Positions 34,345-43,914 of a DNA stretch of 64,000 nt are shown here, in pieces. The stretch is from Mugil cephalus (Eukaryota; Chordata; Actinopteri; Mugiliformes; Mugilidae): positions 2,331,075-2,395,074 of the forward strand of contig NC_061776.1 of NCBI RefSeq assembly GCF_022458985.1, given 5' to 3'. Position 1 is the stretch's first letter. The number at the start of each line of letters is the position of its first letter. The notes beneath the pieces were generated by a model. It was not told the DNA's origin. It ran no database searches and saw nothing but the letters and a program-made list of their open reading frames with translations. Made by a program: the position numbers and the translations under genes.

Positions 34345-35662
34345 CTACTTCATTTTAATCAACTCAGCACTGGATCCATTAAACCAATCACGAATCCAGA
34401 GTCCAGCATAGAGTGGCTGAGTGAATGTGGTCTGGACTCTGTGGAGGAGAGTCATGATTTCAGAGATGCTGTAGAAGGACAGAATACCTGCTCTGTGATC
34501 CAGGAACACTCCTACTCTGGAGGTAGGAGGACCTGAGACGGGAGTTTGGATCTTGTTGTACCAAAATGTAAAACGGTCTGTGGAACAATCTAATGACCAA
34601 GATTTGTTGTTACGTCCAAATCCACTTTCTTTTTCTGCTCTGCTGATATTCTTGTATGTGACTGCTACACCAACAACTCTTCCTCCCCACTCAACCTCCC
34701 AGTAATAACATCCAGTCAGACTCTCTCTACTCAGGACCTGATAACAATCAGTGAATCTGTCTGGATGATCAGAATAAGACTGTTGACGCTTAAATGTTGC
34801 TTTTCTGTTTCCCTCAGTCAGTACCAGATATCTGTGTGCTGTATTTGGATCCAGTGTGATTTCACATGAATATTTTAAGAATTCATCTCTGGTCTTTGGC
34901 TCTGGTTGTGACAGTAAAACATCCACTTCTTTCACTGTCAGTGAGATGTTTGTCCTTGTCTCTCTCAGAATGTCCTCTAGTTTCTTTCTGAGCTCTGTCA
35001 CAGCTGCTTTCACGTCATCAAAGTTCCTCAGAGGACGGATATTGATGTTGGATGAGTGTGTAGATTGACTGAGTGGTGACAGTGAGGGGTAGTTGTGTAG
35101 AAACTGTGTCGTGGCCTTTATGTTCATCCACAGAGCAGAGATAACAGATAATCTGCTGATCAGTACGACAGAACATCTTCATCACCTCATCATGACGAGA
35201 GCAGATGTTCTCCTGGAGCTTCTTGGAGGGATCCACCAGCTTGTGTTGTTTAAATGTAGGTGACTTATAGTGAGGTTCAAGGTGTTTCTCACAGTAAGAT
35301 GCCAGGCAGACAGAACAGGACTTGAAGGCTTTCAGTTTTCTTCCAGTGCAGACATCACAGGCCACATCTTCAGGTCCAGCATAGCAGTGATCAGCAGGAG
35401 CAGTTTGAAGTCCAGTCTTCTTCAGCTGCTCGACTAAAACTGCTAACATGGTGTTTTTCACCAGGACAGGCCTCGATGGGAAGAGTTGTCTGCACTCAGG
35501 ACAGCTGTGGGTTTTATTCTTGTGCTCTCCATCAAAGTGTTGTTTAATACAGTTCATGCAGTAGCTGTGTCCACAGGGAATAGCCACTGGATCCTTCAGT
35601 AGATCCAGACAGATGGAACAAGAAAAGGTTTCTCGATCCAGTTCAACTCCTTTCTGCGCCAT
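34345..35662 (-). pseudogene. TRIM copy with the coiled coil deleted and frame shifted
   Basis: The first frame (35018-35662) encodes an intact RING, B-box1 and B-box2, then after 'HKGHDTVS' runs out of frame for about 26 residues to a stop, 214 codons in all. The B30.2 half continues in another frame (34345-35127) and is complete. Against the copy at 40253, about 353 bp encoding the coiled coil is missing. The junction reads 'gaaACTGtgtcg', where intact copies have 'gaaACTGgttg' at one edge and 'gagACTGtgtcg' at the other, so the deletion is flanked by a 4-bp ACTG microhomology. The promoter keeps a perfect ISRE-like site. It could make a RING-B-box protein without dimerising coiled coil or B30.2, or nothing. 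Confidence 0.85.
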
Positions 35663-35690
35663 CTCTGCTCACAGTGTCAGTGACTCCGTG

Positions 35691-35703
35691 AGTTTCTTTT
35701 TCT
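35691..35703 (-). promoter_or_regulatory. ISRE-like element, broken TRIM copy
   Basis: AGTTTCTTTTTCT on the plus strand, full consensus, 29 bp upstream of the ATG, followed by GAGAAGTGAAAC. Confidence 0.5.
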
Positions 35704-36095
35704 GAGAAGTGAAACAACTGTGAGCTCTGATCTCAACTTCATGTGTTTGTACAGTGAATGGGGCCAGTCAGCTCTTACACTTATCACATGTTGTGCAGAT
35801 CTAAAGGGGAGGGAACCAGGAAGTAGGTGAATTGTCAGATTCATTCCAAAAGGAGGAGCAGCCCTGTCAATCAAAATTTATTTCCTCATGGTCAGTGACA
35901 ACCGGGTTAAATCCTGTTCCCTGTTTTGATTTATTTCATTGTTTAATAGATAAAATAAAATTTGGTTTCCCTTCCAGAATTCTTCAGATTTCAGCTTTTA
36001 ACTTCATCACTGACTTGACTAGTTTTTTTATTTAATAATTTCTGTAGCAGGAGTGTAGGAGTGACCTATTTTGTTCTTGTTTCCATCGTCTGAAA

Positions 36096-38573
36096 AATAT
36101 TGGCCATTGCAGGTGTGTCCACATTTTAGTTGGTAAAGAATGCTCACTCCGCTGGCATTTTTGTTGAGTCTGTGGAAGTCTAAAGTAAAGACATTATTAT
36201 AAGTTCATCACCTCACGCATGTTACAGATGTGGTGCCAAACACTCAGCACATGACTGCTGAATGTGCAAAAGCATTTGAAGATGCAAAGCAACTACAGCA
36301 GCAACACAAGGTGTTAGCACACTATAACGCCTGCACAGAGAATTGCATGTGATGCATAGCCTTGTGGAGTTGGGGCTGTGGTTTCTCATTTAACAGAAAA
36401 TGGAGAAGAACAATGGGTGGCATTTGCATCAATGACACTCACTGAGCCTGAAAGGAAGTATGTAAGTAAAAAGAGGCACTTGCCATCGTTTTTGGAGTAA
36501 AGAAATTCCACAAATATCTTAACGGGAGAAATGTCACACCCATCACTGGCCATAAGCCACTATTAACCATGCTGGGGCCAAAATCAGCAGTTCCAACTTT
36601 GTCAGCATTATGGATGCAACGCTTGGCTGTGATTCTCATGACATACAACTATGAGATTGAATACAAGGAATCAGCTGATCATGTCAACGCTTACCTAGAG
36701 CAGTAGCAGAAGAACAATGTAGCAGAAGAGGGAATACCTTCCATTTCTCACATATGGAGGAACTACCGGCGCATGCAAAAGACAGTGAAAGCGCTTCGTT
36801 TGAAGACCATTTACTCAGCATGGTGTGGAGCTACACAGTGAATGACTGGCCTTGTTATGTGCAGGATGAAGGTTAGAGGCCTTATTTTGTGCGCACACAG
36901 AACACAGAACAAGGCCACATTCTCCAAGGGCAACAAGTCATCATACACCCAGTTTATTGACAGATTACTAGAGGACCTTCATCATGAACACCCAGGTATC
37001 TGTTGCGTGACGGTGCTTGCCCACAGCTACCTCTGATGGCCAGGCTGTGATGGTGAAATTCAAGAAGTGGTGAGCAACTGCTTGGTCTGCCAAACAAGCA
37101 GTACAGAAAATGCCAGTGGTGGCACTGTTACATCCTTGGTGGTGGACAGAAAGAGTGTGACAAAGAATTCATATTGACTTTGCAGAGAAAGATAAACAGT
37201 ATTATTTGGTTGTTAGATAACCATTCAAAGTGGTTAGAGATTTTTTCAATGTCCCACACTACTTGTCACAAAACCATCAAAGTGCTGAGTGGTCCGCTTG
37301 CTTCATATGGACTGCCAGAAGAGTTAGTACCAGACAATGGCTCACAGCTGGTCAAAAGAGTTCACTCAGTTTCTGGATAGTAATGACACCAAACACACTG
37401 CTCTACCTACCTACCTCCCAACATCCAAACGTGAAGCAGAGAAATCAGTACAAATCCTGAAACGGGCTCTGGTGAAGAATGTGGTGGAAACAGAGGTAAG
37501 GGCTTCCTTCCCACTCATGTACCATAGCACACCCCACACCGTGACAGTGTGTGCGCCATTGGACTTGTTCATGAAATGCCAGTTATGAACCTGTTTCAGT
37601 TTGCTAATGGTGGAGCTTGACCGACAGATAGGAGGGACACAAGCAGTTCAGAAGCACCATCCCGACAAGGGAGTCCTGCCCCCGTTTCGGTTTTTCCTAG
37701 AGGGGGAGGCTGTTAGCATCTGAAACTTCAGGGTGAAGTTGAAAAAAGGATTCAGGCGAAGATACTGAGGAGACGGGAAACTGTCTTGTCTTATCTTGTC
37801 TCCACGGCATTTAGGTTCAGTAAAAGAAAAAGACCAAGGAGGTGGTCATTGACTTCAGGAGGAAGAGGACACCAGTGGAGTTCATCACCATCCAGGGCCT
37901 GGAGGTGGAAGTAGTGGACTGCTACAAGTACCTGGGAGTCCACATGATCAACAGACTGGACTGGAGGGACAACAGAGATACTGTGGACAAGAAGGGCCTG
38001 AGTAGACTCTAATATCTCAGAAAGCTCAGGTCTTTCAATGTGTGCAGTAAATTACTAGAGTCTTTCTACCAGTCTGTTGTTGTGAGTGCCCCGTTCTTTG
38101 CTGTGGTTTGTTGGGGAAGTAGTACCAACAAAAAAGACATCGGTATGATCGACAAATTGAACCGAGAAAGATTCTGCTTCGCTGCCATAGTGAGCGCTAC
38201 AGAACTTCCTTTATTCCTTATTCTATATAGCTGTATAACAGCTCATCTTTTTGTGTCAATTAAGCAACTACAATCTATTAATTTCCCTTGTGGATCATTA
38301 AAGTCTGTCTAAGTCTAAGTCTATTTTTGATAAAGACTGATGCAGTTTTTGTGTTGGGTTGTGTTTTCTTGACAGAATTATTATTTTTTTAAAAGGGGAG
38401 AAGGGGAGATGTCACCACCATCTGGTAAATATTGGCTGTTGCAGTTGTGTGGTTACATTTTGCTTGGGCAACTTATAACGTAAAAAACTCTGAACCCCCC
38501 AGCACCTTTTGTTGAGTCCGTGGAAGTCTAAAGTAAAGACGTCCTTATGAGTTCATCACCTCGACTGGTTACA
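36096..38573 (+). mobile_element. gypsy-like LTR retrotransposon, internally deleted
   Basis: The 5' LTR is truncated (about 36096-36226) and followed by a primer-binding-site-like TGGTGCC at 36231. The 3' LTR is complete: 38410-38573, starting TGTCACC and ending GTTACA, preceded by a purine-rich tract. Inside, broken frames encode an RNase H region (about 36360-36700, 'EEQWVAFASMTLTEPE') and integrase (zinc-binding part about 36950-37110, core about 37240-37560). Gag, protease and reverse transcriptase are not seen. A LINE 3' end is nested inside. Confidence 0.75.
37740..38322 (+). mobile_element. LINE 3' end nested in the gypsy-like element
   Basis: Encodes 'TKEVVIDFRRKRTPVEF', 'YKYLGVHMINRLDW', 'LRKLRSFNVCSKLL' and 'FFAVVCWGSST', the end of a fish LINE reverse transcriptase. 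It terminates in 'tgtggatcattaaagtctgtctaagtctaagtct', a repeated tail. Gypsy-like sequence resumes immediately after, matching 19540-19618, so the LINE inserted later. Confidence 0.75.
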
Positions 38574-38599
38574 TCCAACCCAGTATATTACAGTTTCAC

Positions 38600-38880
38600 T
38601 CACTGAGTTGTGATTTTGTCTCTTGCAGTTAGAACTGAGCTCATGTTCATCTCTATGAGTGAGTCCTTCCACTCTATTATTTGGTTCATTGTTATCACGT
38701 CCTTTACTGTCTTATGTTGCAAAAAAACAACAAAAAAAACACCGTCAGTAAAAGAAGCTGCTGCAGATGAAGTTCAGTCTCATCAAAACTGTCAGTTCAG
38801 AGGAGGAATGGACTTATTTCTACACTTGTAGAACATCAGGAGAATGATTTCAGCTGAATAAAGACCTTTCAGACACATTT
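38600..38880 (+). other. exon-like block with a hydrophobic frame
   Basis: An acceptor-like 'tttgtctcttgcag' ends near 38630. It is followed by ATG 38643 and a frame of about 62 codons to 38831 with one hydrophobic span (SIIWFIVITSFTVLCC) and a Lys-rich stretch after it. AATAAA lies near 38858. Related sequence at 14460-14880 and 45940-46110 has early stops. It could be a relic of a terminal exon; no homologue is recognised. Confidence 0.25.
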
Positions 38881-39090
38881 TATATGAGATGGGAAGAGAA
38901 AAAATCTTTGCCGCAATCAGTCTGTTCTTTATAAAATAAGGATACGTCCTTGTTTGCTGAGAAGTACCATTTGGATTACTGCTTAGTCTGATATTTATAC
39001 AACATAATCTCTGTACATGTTTTAAGAAAAATATCAGTGGCTCAATTATACTCTAATTTCTCCATCAGATTCTAGTGAGGTCCTAGAATG

Positions 39091-39669
39091 TGTCAGGCCG
39101 GGACTCGAAGCAGAACTCAGGACTCAGTATGCAGAGATGATAAAGGGGCTTTAATTGGAATGTTCAGAGATCCCTCACAGAGGGACAAACAAATGGTCAC
39201 AAAAATTCCCGGACGTAATTCTAATCAGTGAAAACAAAAACTCTCCAAAAGGAGGAAATACAAATCGAAGAAACAAATCACTAAATAAACACAAAACACT
39301 CCGAATGGAGGAAAAACTCAGAACTGAGGAAATAACTAAGAAAAGACTAGACAAACAAAAACTATCTCTCCGAGAGGATTCGCAGGCTTACTTGGAAATA
39401 CTTAGGTTGAAAACATGAAGCGAAGCACGAGAACAGGTTGACGAAGACGACACTCTGGCACAAGACAAGGGGAACACAGACTACTTAAACACATGGAGGG
39501 AAATAGGGAACAGGTGGACACAATCAGGAATCAGGGAAGACAATCAGACTTGTGACACATGAGGAAGGGCAAGTGACCTGAAACGAGAGGAGCGTTACTT
39601 TTCAAAATAAAACAGGAAATGACAGGACAAAACAACCCCAAGACAAGACGCCCTCACCACGGTGTGACA
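39091..39669 (-). mobile_element. solo LTR (579 bp) with 5-bp target duplication
   Basis: Bounded by a GAATG direct repeat at 39086-39090 and 39670-39674. The ends are TGTCAGGC and GTGTGACA, that is TG...CA. Removing it restores the TRIM 3' flank sequence 'ctagaatgaagacag'. On the minus strand it has 'ttcctgttttattttgaa' and an ATTAAA near the far end. Short plus-strand frames inside (39155-39418) are not a gene. Confidence 0.75.
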
Positions 39670-40252
39670 GAATGAAGACAGAAGTCAGTATTTTATTTCC
39701 TCTTGGTGAAAACCAAGATTTTTAAACCTTCAGTTTGTTCACACATTAAAATGGTTAAAAATCAACACAATCAATCTCCTTCACCAAGAATCTCAGTTAT
39801 GATAAAGAACAAAAAAGTATTAATCTGATCAATAGTCACCATGATGATTCCAGTTTTATGAAAGTGAATTTGAACAAATCTCTACTGCAAGTTAACAAAA
39901 ACAACCAAACACATTTTTGTGAATGTAATCATAGATTTCTTACTGTACAAAATGACCAACAACATATCAGTGACAGAGGAAGGTCTGCTGATTCCTCTGA
40001 TATGAAGTGGAAGAGAAACAAAAACAACACAAATTAAACAGACACAGGAAAGAGCCCCACCTAAAGAAAGTGATGAAACATCCAGAGAACAACTATTAAA
40101 CATGTCAAGGTAGCAGCCATGATGTTTGACTGACAGCTGATCTCTGAGCAGAAACACCACAACAATGAACTCTCAGCAACAAACATGGAGAGAAAACAAG
40201 TTGATGAAGAGAAACACAGGATTTAACTCTCTGGTCCTGAAGTTACCTCTGT

Positions 40253-41911
40253 CTATTTCACTTTAATCAACTCAGCACTTGACAGCAAACTAATCCAGAT
40301 TCCAGCATAGAGTGGCTGAGTGAATGTGGTCTGGACTCTGTGGAGGAGGGTCATGGTTTCAGAGACGCTGTAGAAAGACAGAATACCTGCTCTGTGATCC
40401 AGGTACACTCCTAATATGGAGGAACGAGGACCTGAGATGGCGGTTTTGATGTTGTTGTACCAAAATGCACTGGTGAGGAAATATTCTAATGACCAAGATT
40501 TGTCATTACGTCCAAATCCACTTTCTTTTCCTGATCTGCTGATATTCTTGTATGTGACTGCTACACCAACAATCCCTTTCCTGTCCACCTCCCAGTAACA
40601 ACATCCAGTCAGACTTTCTTTACTCAGGACCTGATGAAAATCAGTGAATCTGTCTGGATGATCAGGATAAGACTGTTGTTGTAATATGAATGTTGCTTTT
40701 CTGTTCCTCTCAGACGGTACCAGATTTCTGTGTGCTGAGTTTGGATCCAGTGTGATTTCACATGAATACTTTAAGAATTCATCTCTGGTCTTTGGCTCTG
40801 GTTGTGACAGTAAAACATCCACTTCAGTCACTGTCAGTAAGATGTTTGTCCTTGTCTCTCTCAGAATGTCCTCTAGTTTCTTTCTGAGCTCTGTCACAGC
40901 TGCTTTCACGTCCTCAAAGTTCCTCAGAGTACAGATATTGATGCTGGATGAGTGTGTAGATTGACTGAGTGGTGACAGTGAGGGGTAGTTGTGTAGAAAC
41001 TGGTTGTGATCCTCTGTGTCTGAGAGTTGCTTCAGCTCAGCGTCTTCCCTCTTCAGCTCAGTGATCTCCTGCTCCAGCTTCTCCTGAACCTCTTTGACTC
41101 GACTCTCTTCAGTTTCCTGCTGGGATCTGACCTGCTGCTCCACATCAGAGCTTCTTTCCTGGAGGAGATGGATCATCTCAGTGAACATCTCCCGACTGTC
41201 CTTCACTGTTTTATCAGCAGAGTGAGCAATGGCCTTCAGCTCCTGTTGAAGCAGCTTCACATCCTTTTCTTTGTCCTGGATCATCTGCTGGATGTTGTGT
41301 CGTCTCCCCTCCACCTCTCTCTGCCTTTCAGTCCTTTCTGCTGCAGCTGAGACTGTGTCGTGGCCTTTATGTTCATCCACAGGGCAGAGATAACAGATAC
41401 TCTGCTGATCAGTACGACAGAACATCTTCATCACCTCACCATGACGAGAGCAGATGTTCTCCTGGAGCTTCTTGGAGGGATCCACCAGCTTGTGTTTCTT
41501 TAAAGGAGCTGCATCATAATGAGGCTGAAGGTGTTTCTCACAGTAAGATGCCAGACAGACTAAACAGGACTTGAAGGCTTTCAGTTTTCTTCCAGTACAG
41601 AAATCACAGGTCACATCTTCAGGTCCAGCATAGCAGTGATCAGCAGGAGCAGCTTGGAGTCCAGTTTTCTTTAGCTGCTCCACTAAAACTGCCAACATGG
41701 TGTTTTTCACCAGGACAGGCCTCGATGGGAAGAGTTGTCTGCACTCAGGACAGCTGTGGGTTTTCTTCTTTTCCTCTTCATCAAAGTGTGTTTTAATACA
41801 GTTCATGCAGTAGCTGTGTCCACAGGGAATAGTCACCGGATCCTTCAGTAGATCCAGACAGATGGAACAAGAAAAGGTTTCTCGATCCAGCTCAGTTCCT
41901 TTTTGAGCCAT
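40253..41911 (-). CDS. TRIM protein (RING/B-box/coiled-coil/B30.2), copy 5
   Basis: 552 codons from the conserved ATG at 41911. An upstream in-frame ATG at 42043 would add 44 residues, but that extension is not open from an ATG in the duplicate at 29153 and lies in shared 5' flank, so I reject it. All RING and B-box ligands are present, the coiled coil is intact and B30.2 is complete ('FLTSAFWYN' loop, 'GIWISLLSSAEL' end). It is the duplication partner of the 29153 gene, with differences concentrated in B30.2. The second-class 5' flank has no ISRE-like site. The 3' flank is interrupted further out by a solo LTR. Role inferred from the family. Confidence 0.9.
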   Translation of the reverse strand: MAQKGTELDRETFSCSICLDLLKDPVTIPCGHSYCMNCIKTHFDEEEKKKTHSCPECRQLFPSRPVLVKNTMLAVLVEQLKKTGLQAAPADHCYAGPEDVTCDFCTGRKLKAFKSCLVCLASYCEKHLQPHYDAAPLKKHKLVDPSKKLQENICSRHGEVMKMFCRTDQQSICYLCPVDEHKGHDTVSAAAERTERQREVEGRRHNIQQMIQDKEKDVKLLQQELKAIAHSADKTVKDSREMFTEMIHLLQERSSDVEQQVRSQQETEESRVKEVQEKLEQEITELKREDAELKQLSDTEDHNQFLHNYPSLSPLSQSTHSSSINICTLRNFEDVKAAVTELRKKLEDILRETRTNILLTVTEVDVLLSQPEPKTRDEFLKYSCEITLDPNSAHRNLVPSERNRKATFILQQQSYPDHPDRFTDFHQVLSKESLTGCCYWEVDRKGIVGVAVTYKNISRSGKESGFGRNDKSWSLEYFLTSAFWYNNIKTAISGPRSSILGVYLDHRAGILSFYSVSETMTLLHRVQTTFTQPLYAGIWISLLSSAELIKVK

Positions 41912-43750
41912 CTCTGCTCTCAATGTCAGTGAATGGAAGCTTGTGTTCTTTGAAGACTTTACAGTTGTGCAATGTGCTTTTGAGGAAGAAGCGAGAGGCG
42001 TTATCAGACTCTTATTTCTGGAAGGGGAGTGACTTGAAGCCATTTATTAAACTATTAAAACATAAATCAATAAAGTTTTATTTCACCTGCACATATAAAA
42101 ACAGCACAAAGTACAAAACAGTACACAGTTAAGTTCTAAAGTTCATTTTCCTTCTCATAGTTCCGACCAGTTTTATAAAGACAGTTTGAGTCACATCAAA
42201 CATATTAACAAATCACTGAAAGGATAACATTAGCTTTCAATCTATCTCTAAATCAGAAGTGAATTGTAAAGTGTTTGCTTACAAGGTGACATGTTTTCAA
42301 ATGTAATTACAGACATTGAGTTTAGTGGTGTTAAATACTTACAGGCATTTATTGAGCTCTCGAGTTCAGTATCAGTACTGATTCATGTTCAGTAACTTCT
42401 AAAGAGTCAAATGTTTTGAAAAAGAATAGCGTATTCTGATATTTGCTCTTAGTTTGGTCATGGTTATGTGAATTTTCAGTCAATCATATATTGGTTGATA
42501 TGTTGCAGTGTTGCACAGGCGCTTCTACTTTGGAGATTTTTGGTCTTTTATTGTCCCACATACAACAAAGTAGCTAAAATGATCCAGATGTGGATACAAC
42601 AGCACCTTTCAGTGACAGTCCCCACAGAGTCCAGACTCCCTTCCCTGAGCCAAACCAGCCCTGCACGTTAATTTGTCCAGACGCTGTCCAGACGTTCTTG
42701 TCTGTCAGGCTGCCACACCAACAGACGACAGCATATGTACAGCATGTACAGCATTTCACTACTACACATAAAACGATTTCAGCCTTCATAGAAAGTGGAG
42801 CTTTACTCTGTCCCTTTTTAAACAAGACATCACAGTTGGTTGACCAGTCCAGTCTGTCATCAAGGTGGTCACCCAGGTACCTGTAAGTTCCAACCATGTC
42901 TGTCTCCTCCAATCTATGCCGCCTCACCTGAGAGAGTCAAATCTGTCAATGTTGTTTTCGTGGCTCTCTCAACAACCCTCTCAATCATCTCCTCAATGGA
43001 CATCAAAGCTAAGTGCTGGAGTCTGCCTTTGCCTGTGGTCTTTCTCAGCCAAGTATGTTTAGCTTACAGGCAATGTTAGTCTCACACCTTGCATTTAACA
43101 TCAACACATATGCCTAGTAAACACATAACAACAACACAAAACAGCTCCAATCTAAACTATGGGCAGTGTTTAATTGACAACCTGCACTACTAGCTGCCAG
43201 AGAGAGAGAGAAAAAAAAAGCTATCCAACTCCTACTTAACAGTAATACCAACAGTAAAAGTTAGGGCTGTTGCTAATGACTATAATGTGTTGTGATAAAG
43301 TAAATAGATCTTTGTTTGGAGATGGAAAACTAAACATGTGTATGTGCTTGGTAAACGAGGGAGGGGTAAACGAGAGAGGAGGATCATATGAAATGCAAGG
43401 GGGAGGTGCTGCATTTTCTCGTTAAAAAATGACAAAAATGCATCTGAACAATGCCATCACATAAACAATGCCAATCTGATGACATAGATTATCATATCAA
43501 TAGTGTCATCAAATGGGAGTGTTCAAGATGTCACTATATCAAATATTCAAGATCAAAACAACGTGACAACAACAAAACCACAATGCACGGTTCATGCCAT
43601 GAAAAGCGCGCACCCAATACACAGCAATCAGCATACAAAGTCACCGCACACAGTATACCACGGCCAAACAGCCATTTCAGGTCCACACAAACACACAAAT
43701 TGACAGTTACACATTACACAAATTCCATTACAATTTAAATACTTAGAATA
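41912..43750. repeat. downstream half of a segmental duplication (partner 30812-32690)
   Basis: Collinear with 30812-32690 and includes a copy of the same LINE fragment (42574-43060). At 43,730 it continues into the 3' flank of the copy at 43915, whereas the 32.6-kb copy diverges. Confidence 0.8.
42574..43060 (-). mobile_element. LINE fragment, duplicate of 31500-31960
   Basis: Same post-catalytic reverse transcriptase segment ('YRYLGDHLDDRLDW', 'YAVVCWCGSLTDKN') as its partner, with small differences such as 'NVWTASGQINVQ'. Confidence 0.7.
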
Positions 43751-43914
43751 AAAATAAATTACACTCACCGATGACTCATCTTTGGAGGCTCCGAAGATCT
43801 GACATTGAAAGCACTCAACTCCATACGTACTATATAACAGAAAAACAAATATACTATATACACGATATTTACATAATTATAACTCGACACCATACGTCCT
43901 GAAGTCACCTCTGT

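Noticed and set aside
40686..40964. Plus-strand frames of about 92 codons starting MNVAFLF, repeated in several units
   Set aside because: Antisense of the TRIM linker and PRY region, with no independent features.
41027..41350. Leu-rich plus-strand frames of about 107 codons, also at 13243, 17863 and 29927
   Set aside because: Exact antisense of the TRIM coiled coil; Lys/Glu/Gln codons read backwards give Leu/Phe/Ser. Their repetition follows from TRIM duplication.
41912..42043. 44-residue N-terminal extension of the 40253 TRIM gene
   Set aside because: No ATG at the matching place in the twin at 29153, and the extension lies in shared 5' flank. The conserved ATG is preferred.
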